From an uncultured beta proteobacterium (GTDB taxonomy: Bacteria > Pseudomonadota > Gammaproteobacteria > Burkholderiales > Burkholderiaceae_C), in the NCBI GenBank assembly GCA_903834645.1, contig CAILKA010000574.1:1-7872 (forward strand): a DNA stretch of 7,872 nucleotides, written 5' to 3'. Shown in pieces: positions 1-4,187 of this stretch. The notes under the pieces were generated by a model. That model was not told the DNA's origin and made no database searches. It worked only from the letters and a program-made list of their open reading frames with translations. Made by a program: the position numbers and the translations under genes. How positions within the stretch are numbered: position 1 is the stretch's first letter; every line of letters starts with the position of its first letter.

Positions 1-78
1 CTCCGCGAGCGACTGCGCCTGCGCCGCCGAGCACGCCCACGCCGCCAGCAGGCCGGCCCACCACCGGGAAGTGTTCAT
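1..78 (-). CDS. N-terminus of an exported protein (partial, runs off the left edge)
   Basis: Read on the minus strand from ATG at 78, the 26 visible codons encode a typical Sec signal peptide. It has a short polar start (MNTSRWW), a hydrophobic Ala/Leu/Trp core and an AQA-like cleavage site near residues 20-22, followed by QSLAE. An in-frame stop lies four codons upstream of the ATG, so this is the first possible start. No strong Shine-Dalgarno is visible before it. The mature domain lies outside the window, so the function cannot be stated; a periplasmic or outer-membrane protein is the only supported inference. It is divergent from the lectin gene at 263. Confidence 0.62.
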   Translation of the reverse strand, partial: MNTSRWWAGLLAAWACSAAQAQSLAE

Positions 79-262
79 GGCGCCATGCTACCGGGGGCAC
101 GGGCGCATCCCCTCAGGCCCGTGTCAACCCGCTGCCCGGCAGAGCCGCTGGCGGGTTATCGTCTCGCTGGTGCCCGGCTGCCGCCGCCAGGCGGCGCGGG
201 GCCTGCCCGGCCCGCCGCCCCGTCGTGCCAGGACGATTGCCCGCACAGAGGAGACCCTGCCC
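79..262. promoter_or_regulatory. Divergent intergenic region between exported-protein gene and lectin gene
   Basis: These 184 bases separate two divergent gene starts and should hold both promoters. I see no convincing -35/-10 pair. One small GC-rich dyad is present: GCCGCC at 180-185 and GGCGGC at 190-195 with a 4-base loop. A Shine-Dalgarno-like GGAG lies at 250-253, nine bases before the ATG at 263. An open frame extends upstream of 263 to about 71, but its residues are Arg/Pro/Gly-rich and precede a clear signal peptide, so I treat this stretch as non-coding. Confidence 0.4.
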
Positions 263-1054
263 ATGCCACTGAACTCCCGCGCGCGCGCCGCCGGCGCCGC
301 GCTGCTGGCCACAGCCGTGGCGCTGCCCCCGGCGCCGGCTGCCGCCAACGCCACGGTCGAGCTGCGCTCGAGCGGCGGCTACCAGAGCGTGCCGCTCGCC
401 TCCGACGTGACCGAGGTGGAGCTCGCCGAACAGACGCAAGGGGCCTGCCGCTTCAACCGCACCTGGGGCTACGACCTGACCAACCGCGAGCTGTGGGTCA
501 ACGGCGGCTGCGGCGGGCGATTCAAGCTCGTCAAGGCCGAGGCGGAAGACAGCCGCAACTCCAACGCCGCAGCCGCGGCCGTGGCGGTGGCGGCGATCGC
601 GGGCATTGCGATCCTGGCCCACAAGTCCAACCGCGACCGGCCCGACAACTCCGGCCCGCCGGACCCTCCCCCGGCCTACGGCCAGCCCATCCGCAGCCAG
701 CGCGGCATGTGCCTGGACGTGGCCGACGGGCGGCTGCGCCCCGGCGCGGTCGTGCAGCTCTACACCTGCCACGGGCGCGAGAACCAGCGCTTCTCGTGGG
801 GGCGCAGCGGCGAGATCGTCACGGCCAACCAGCTGTGCCTGGACATCCAGAACGCCAACACGAACGACGGCGCGCGGCTGATCGTGTGGAACTGCTCGGG
901 CGCACGCAACCAGCGCTGGCACGCGCGCGGGGGCACGATCGTGAGCCACCTCAACGGCAAATGCATGGACGTTTCCGAGGGCCAGTTCCGCAATGGCCAG
1001 CCTGTGGTGGCCTGGAGCTGCAACGGCGGGCCCAACCAGCGCTGGTGGTGGTGA
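263..1054 (+). CDS. Exported ricin-B lectin protein with DUF3011-like N-terminal region
   Basis: A 263-residue predicted carbohydrate-binding envelope protein. The ATG at 263 is chosen because GGAG at 250-253 precedes it and because it begins a signal peptide (residues 1-30, Ala/Leu-rich, ending PAAANA). Residues 31-90 resemble DUF3011: Cys62, then TWGYD (67-71), then the WVNGGCGGRF run (78-87). Residues about 102-119 are a hydrophobic Ala/Val/Ile stretch that could be a membrane span, followed by KSNRDR and a Pro-rich linker (130-141). Residues 142-263 form a ricin-B beta-trefoil with three QxW-type repeats (QRF 175-177, QRW 217-219, QRW 259-261), each preceded by a cysteine pair of the CLD/CMD type. 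The protein ends in WWW. Family knowledge says such domains bind galactose-type sugars or other glycans; the actual ligand is unknown. It has no visible catalytic domain. It is probably cotranscribed with the EF-hand gene downstream. Confidence 0.85.
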   Translation: MPLNSRARAAGAALLATAVALPPAPAAANATVELRSSGGYQSVPLASDVTEVELAEQTQGACRFNRTWGYDLTNRELWVNGGCGGRFKLVKAEAEDSRNSNAAAAAVAVAAIAGIAILAHKSNRDRPDNSGPPDPPPAYGQPIRSQRGMCLDVADGRLRPGAVVQLYTCHGRENQRFSWGRSGEIVTANQLCLDIQNANTNDGARLIVWNCSGARNQRWHARGGTIVSHLNGKCMDVSEGQFRNGQPVVAWSCNGGPNQRWWW

Positions 1055-1058
1055 GGAG
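1053..1058 (+). promoter_or_regulatory. Ribosome binding site deciding the EF-hand gene start
   Basis: GAGGAG at 1053-1058 overlaps the lectin stop codon (TGA 1052-1054). It sits six bases before ATG 1065 but abuts ATG 1059 directly. The normal spacing favours 1065 as the start and suggests translational coupling to the lectin gene. Confidence 0.6.
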
Positions 1059-1064
1059 ATGAGC

Positions 1065-1652
1065 ATGCCGACCCAACCGATCCTGGCGGCTGACCGCCCG
1101 ACACGGGCGCACGGCGCCCCTGGCCTGCCCCTGTGCCGCACGCTCGCCTTCGCTCTGCCCTTCTTGGTGCTGGGCCTGGGTGGGGCGGCGCTGGCCCAGA
1201 CCTCGGCAGCACGGCCTGCGGCGGCGGCCTCGGCTGCGGCGCCCGGCACCGGCACAGGTGCATCCTCCAACCGGCGGGGCAGCGGCAGCGGTGCCGAGCA
1301 GGCCTGCCGCGCCGCCGACCACAACCACGACGGCTACATCGGCCTGGACGAGTACCACCGCGACATCGCGCGCAGCTGGGCCGCGCTCGGGCCCGACACC
1401 ACGGGCTACGTGAAGCTGGAGGATCTCGGCGCGATCCCGGGCCTGCGCCGCAGCGTGCTGGAGCGGCTCAGGCGCGCCGACACCGACGGCGACGGGCGGC
1501 TGTCGTTCAAGGAAGTCGTCACCGCGCGCATGGCGCAGTTCGACGCGGCGGACCTGGACCGCGACGACCGGCTGTCGATGAAGGAGTGCGTCGACCACGA
1601 GCGCAAGCTCGCCGCGGAGTTGCGCGCGCAACGCCCGCGTCAGCAGCCCTAG
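1065..1652 (+). CDS. Exported EF-hand calcium-binding protein
   Basis: A 195-residue protein. Start 1065 is preferred over the in-frame ATG at 1059 because of Shine-Dalgarno spacing. A long polar N-region leads into a hydrophobic core and an ALA site (residues about 23-44), so it is probably exported. An Ala/Gly/Ser-rich linker spans about 45-78. Three good 12-residue EF loops follow: DHNHDGYIGLDE (85-96), DTDGDGRLSFKE (139-150) and DLDRDDRLSMKE (163-174), the last with Asp in place of the usual Gly at loop position 6. A degenerate loop, GPDTTGYVKLED (109-120), lacks the first acidic ligand, giving a two-pair layout. Cys81 and Cys175 could form a disulfide after export. Family knowledge supports Ca2+ binding; whether it is a sensor, a buffer or structural is unknown. 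It starts ten bases after the lectin stop, so the two probably form an operon. Confidence 0.85.
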   Translation: MPTQPILAADRPTRAHGAPGLPLCRTLAFALPFLVLGLGGAALAQTSAARPAAAASAAAPGTGTGASSNRRGSGSGAEQACRAADHNHDGYIGLDEYHRDIARSWAALGPDTTGYVKLEDLGAIPGLRRSVLERLRRADTDGDGRLSFKEVVTARMAQFDAADLDRDDRLSMKECVDHERKLAAELRAQRPRQQP

Positions 1653-1671
1653 GCCTGGCTCTTTCGGGCCA

Positions 1672-1695
1672 CCGAGGGCGCAGCCGCGCCCTCGG
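1672..1695. terminator. Hairpin between convergent genes, candidate bidirectional terminator
   Basis: CCGAGGGCGC (1672-1681) and GCGCCCTCGG (1686-1695) form a perfect 10-bp inverted repeat around the 4-base loop AGCC. It begins 20 bases after the EF-hand stop and directly abuts the stop codon of the convergent oxidoreductase gene (TAG on the minus strand, 1696-1698). No T-tract follows on either strand, so this is a terminator by position and stem strength, not a canonical intrinsic one. Confidence 0.55.
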
Positions 1696-3000
1696 CTACT
1701 CGATGAAGAGCTTGACGAGCCCGCGCAGGGTGATCAGCTGAGCGGGCGTGGCGCGCTCCTCGAGCACCGCGGCCATGCGGTTGCGCAGGCGCTGGCTCTT
1801 GCGTGCGCGGCGGATCAGCAGATCGCCGAGCCAGGGGTGGTGGTTGACCCGGTTGCCCTTCTCGTAGAGGTCGAACTTGGGCTTGAGCGCGCGCAGCCCT
1901 TGGGCATAGAGCGCGCCCAGCGCCTCTTCCGACAGCCCCTGCTCGCGCGCGGCGCGCAGCGCATCGGCAGCCAGCAGCCCGGTCTCCATCGCCTTGCCGA
2001 TGCCCTCACCCGTGAACGAGTAGGTGCTGCCCGCGGCCTCGCCCGTGACGAGGATGCCCGGCGCGGACACGCGCGCGCCCTTGAGCGAGGTGCGTAGCGG
2101 CGCGCCCTTCAGGGGGGAGACGAAGGTGCCGCCGTTCATCAGTTCGCGCGCCGGTGCGTGCAGCTTCACGAACTCGTCGAAGACCTCGCGCAGGTTCAGG
2201 TCGCGCACGGTGCGCGCGCTGCTGCCGCGGCTGTCGATGATGCCCACGCCGATGTTGTAGACGTCACCCGGGCAGGGGAAGACCCAGCCGTAGCCGGGCT
2301 TGACCGGCCGGTACCAGGCCACCTCCAGGTGCGGGATGCGCGCGCGCAGGCCCGGGTGGTGCACGTACCCGCGCAGACCCATGGCACTGGGCTCGCGCCG
2401 CTCACACAGGCCCGAGGCCACGAGGCCCTGCGGCGAGGCGCCGGTGGCGATCACGACGTGGCGGGCGCGAACCTCTCGCACCTCGCCAACCTCTCGGGCG
2501 CCGCCCGGCGCCGGTCCCGGTCCAGCGCCTGCTTCGCCTGCAGCTTCCCCAGCCGGCCTGAGCTGCACGCCGATCACCCGGCCCGACTCGTCGCGCAGCA
2601 TCGCCGCGAGCTTCCAGGGCGTGGCGAGCCGGGCGCCCGCGCGCTGCGCGGCCCGCACGAGGATGTGGTCGAGCTCGCGCCGGGGCAGCACCGCCAGCGT
2701 GCCGGGCACGTCCACCGACAGTCCGCTCGGGCCGAAGGCGCGCACGTGCGTGCAGGGCTGCGCGCACGCCAGCACCTCCTGCAGCACGCCGAGCCGGCGC
2801 AGCGCGGCGTGCGAGTCGGGGATCAGCCCGTCGCCGCAGATCTTGTCGCGCGGAAAGTCGTGCTGGTCCACGAGCAGGACATCCAGCCCGACGCGGGCCA
2901 GCTCGATGGCGCACGCGCTGCCGGCCGGGCCGGCGCCCACGACGAGGATGTCGCAGGCGTCGGGCAGGGCTGCGAAGGCAGCGGCAGGGTCGGTCGTCAT
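1696..3000 (-). CDS. FAD-dependent oxidoreductase, geranylgeranyl reductase family
   Basis: A 434-residue flavoprotein of the family that includes geranylgeranyl and archaeal lipid reductases, which saturate isoprenoid double bonds; many bacterial members have no known substrate. An N-terminal Rossmann FAD motif GAGPAG (22-27) is followed by Asp45, likely contacting the ADP ribose. The family signature FPRDKICGDG lies at 49-58. The second FAD-binding motif runs from GEAAGS (320-325) to GEGIG (331-335), the form expected for this family. A VVIATGAS strand is at 182-189. The length is near normal. Residues about 149-178 are a Gly/Ala/Glu/Pro-rich insertion absent from the usual core. No signal peptide or membrane span is seen, so it is probably cytosolic or peripheral. 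The ATG at 3000 lacks a clear Shine-Dalgarno. Nearby genes give no pathway clue: no bacteriochlorophyll, carotenoid or quinone gene is in the window. Confidence 0.87.
   Translation of the reverse strand: MTTDPAAAFAALPDACDILVVGAGPAGSACAIELARVGLDVLLVDQHDFPRDKICGDGLIPDSHAALRRLGVLQEVLACAQPCTHVRAFGPSGLSVDVPGTLAVLPRRELDHILVRAAQRAGARLATPWKLAAMLRDESGRVIGVQLRPAGEAAGEAGAGPGPAPGGAREVGEVREVRARHVVIATGASPQGLVASGLCERREPSAMGLRGYVHHPGLRARIPHLEVAWYRPVKPGYGWVFPCPGDVYNIGVGIIDSRGSSARTVRDLNLREVFDEFVKLHAPARELMNGGTFVSPLKGAPLRTSLKGARVSAPGILVTGEAAGSTYSFTGEGIGKAMETGLLAADALRAAREQGLSEEALGALYAQGLRALKPKFDLYEKGNRVNHHPWLGDLLIRRARKSQRLRNRMAAVLEERATPAQLITLRGLVKLFIE
2470..2496. repeat. Short 18-bp-period direct repeat inside the oxidoreductase gene
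   Basis: AACCTCTCG occurs at 2470-2478 and again at 2488-2496, a period of 18 bases. On the coding strand it yields the six-residue periodic stretch REVGEV-REVRAR (about residues 169-180). It lies at the edge of the Gly/Ala/Glu/Pro-rich insertion, consistent with local slippage-type expansion of a surface loop. Confidence 0.5.
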
Positions 3001-3045
3001 GAGCCCGATTGTCTCAGCCTGCAGCGGGCGCGCCGGCGCAGGGCG
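3001..3045. other. Short gap between binding-protein and oxidoreductase genes
   Basis: These 45 bases separate two genes on the minus strand. They contain the palindrome GCGCCGGCGC (3030-3039). On the minus strand there is a -10-like GACAAT (3008-3013), only seven bases from the oxidoreductase ATG, with no recognisable -35. If that -10 is real, the oxidoreductase message would be almost leaderless, which would fit its missing Shine-Dalgarno. Read-through from the binding-protein gene is equally possible. Confidence 0.3.
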
Positions 3046-4071
3046 CTACTTGGGAGCCGGCTCGGACTTGGCCCCATAGCGGCGGGTCCACTGAGTGATC
3101 AGGCGCGGCTGTTCGCGGGCTACCCATTCAAAGTCCAGCGCGACCATCTTCTCCGGGATGTTCGGCGGCAGGTGCTCCAGCTTTTGCACACGCACCTTCA
3201 CGGACGTGATCTCGCCGTAGCGGGCGTACAGCTCCATGGCAGGCTGGCTGACGGCCCAGTCCAGCACGGTCTGCGCGTCCTTCAGGCTGCGGGCGTTCTT
3301 CGTGATCGCTGCGGCCTGGAGGTCCCAGCCGGTGCCCTCATCCGCCACGACGATTTCGATGGGGGCCCCCGCGCCCTTCATGCGCGCGGCGCGACCCGGG
3401 AAGGACAGGCCCACCACCGTCTCCCCGGCTGCAGCCTGTTCGCACGGCCGGGAGCCCGAGCGGGTGTACACGCTGATGTTCTCGTGCAGCCTGTCCATGT
3501 AGGCCCAGGCCTTGTCCTCACCCCACATCCGCACCCAGCCGGTGAGCATCAGGGCTCCCGTGCCCGACGTCGTCGGGCTGGGCATCGTCACCTTGCCCTT
3601 GTAGGCAGGCTGCAGGAGGTCGGACCACTTCGAGGGTATCGGCAGGCCGGCCTTGCGCGCCGACTCTGCGTTCACGCACATCGCGCTGGACCAGCCGTAC
3701 AAGCCCACCCAGTTCGGGGGCTGGGCGCGGTCGAGGAAGCGCCCCCCCACCTGCTCCAGGCCCTTGGGTGCATAGGGTCGAAGCAATCCCTGCCGGGCCA
3801 GCGAGGCGAGGTAGCCCGCGGTATGGCCCAGGATGACGTCAGCGCGCAACTTGTCCTTCTCCGCGAGGATGCGCTGCTGCAGCGCGCCCGTGGAGTCGCG
3901 CACCCACTCGACCTGGATGTTCGGATGCGCCTTGGCCAGGGCCTCGCTGTAGGCCTTCACGACATCGGGGTCGGCGCTGGAGTACACGACGACCTTGCCT
4001 GCCCGCGCAGCGCCTGCTGCGAGGATGGATGCCGAGACGGCGAGCAGGATGGCAGCAGCGCGGCGAATCAA
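3046..4071 (-). CDS. Periplasmic substrate-binding protein, 2-aminoethylphosphonate/Fe3+ ABC transporter type
   Basis: A 341-residue periplasmic binding protein. The start is TTG at 4069-4071, set by AGGAG seven bases upstream; the next internal Met is at residue 163, far too late. Residues 1-24 are a signal peptide (MIRR, hydrophobic core, ARA before GKVVVY). The fold is that of cluster D/family 1 proteins: a first strand VVVYSSADPD (27-36), then WVRDSTG (56-62), PYAPKGLEQ (99-107), NWVGLYGWS (120-128), SGTGAL (169-174), YMDRLHENI (191-199), SGSRPCEQAAAGE (205-217) and EGTGWDL (245-251). From memory, WVRDSTG, the SGTG motif, YMD-LHENI and the SGS-PC motif are typical of proteins annotated as 2-aminoethylphosphonate-binding (PhnS2/AepX-like), a relative of ferric-iron binding proteins. 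Cys132 and Cys210 are the only mature cysteines seen and may pair. No permease, ATPase or phosphonate catabolic gene is in the window, so it appears to be an orphan. It is divergent from the HD-GYP receptor. Ligand identity is inferred only. Confidence 0.85.
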   Translation of the reverse strand: MIRRAAAILLAVSASILAAGAARAGKVVVYSSADPDVVKAYSEALAKAHPNIQVEWVRDSTGALQQRILAEKDKLRADVILGHTAGYLASLARQGLLRPYAPKGLEQVGGRFLDRAQPPNWVGLYGWSSAMCVNAESARKAGLPIPSKWSDLLQPAYKGKVTMPSPTTSGTGALMLTGWVRMWGEDKAWAYMDRLHENISVYTRSGSRPCEQAAAGETVVGLSFPGRAARMKGAGAPIEIVVADEGTGWDLQAAAITKNARSLKDAQTVLDWAVSQPAMELYARYGEITSVKVRVQKLEHLPPNIPEKMVALDFEWVAREQPRLITQWTRRYGAKSEPAPK

Positions 4072-4187
4072 GGGGTTTCTCCTGCCCCAGGCCAGAGCAA
4101 TCGAGGGGCACGAATGAGGATACTGCCAAGTCCCGGGGGTGCCATGCGCCTCTACAAGAATCCGACCCCTGCTCGAAGGTACAGCCC
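4072..4187. promoter_or_regulatory. Divergent promoter region shared by the binding-protein and HD-GYP genes
   Basis: These 116 bases lie between the divergent starts at 4071 and 4188 and must carry both promoters unless the genes are transcribed from elsewhere. On the minus strand there is a TTGGCA -35-like hexamer but no good -10 at the usual spacing. No clear sigma-54 site or long operator dyad was seen. GAAGG at 4175-4179 is the likely Shine-Dalgarno for the HD-GYP gene, eight bases before its ATG. Confidence 0.4.
4079..4083 (-). promoter_or_regulatory. Ribosome binding site supporting the TTG start of the binding-protein gene
   Basis: On the minus strand, AGGAG (4083 to 4079) lies seven bases before TTG (4071-4069). 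No ATG or GTG with comparable spacing and a following signal peptide exists, so it decides the start. Confidence 0.6.

Noticed and set aside
71..262. N-terminal extension of the lectin gene to position 71
   Set aside because: The extra 64 residues are Arg/Pro/Gly-rich and would precede a clear signal peptide; ATG 263 has a proper ribosome binding site.
113..1324. 403-residue minus-strand frame opposite the lectin and EF-hand genes
   Set aside because: It has low-complexity Ala/Arg/Val composition, no motif, and overlaps two well-supported genes entirely.
4110..4150. Sigma-54 promoter upstream of the binding-protein gene
   Set aside because: TGGCAC occurs on the minus strand, but no TTGC element follows at the required spacing.
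4029..4187. N-terminal extension of the HD-GYP gene upstream of 4188
   Set aside because: The extension overlaps the start of the divergent binding-protein gene and contains no helix or motif; ATG 4188 leads directly into the first membrane segment.
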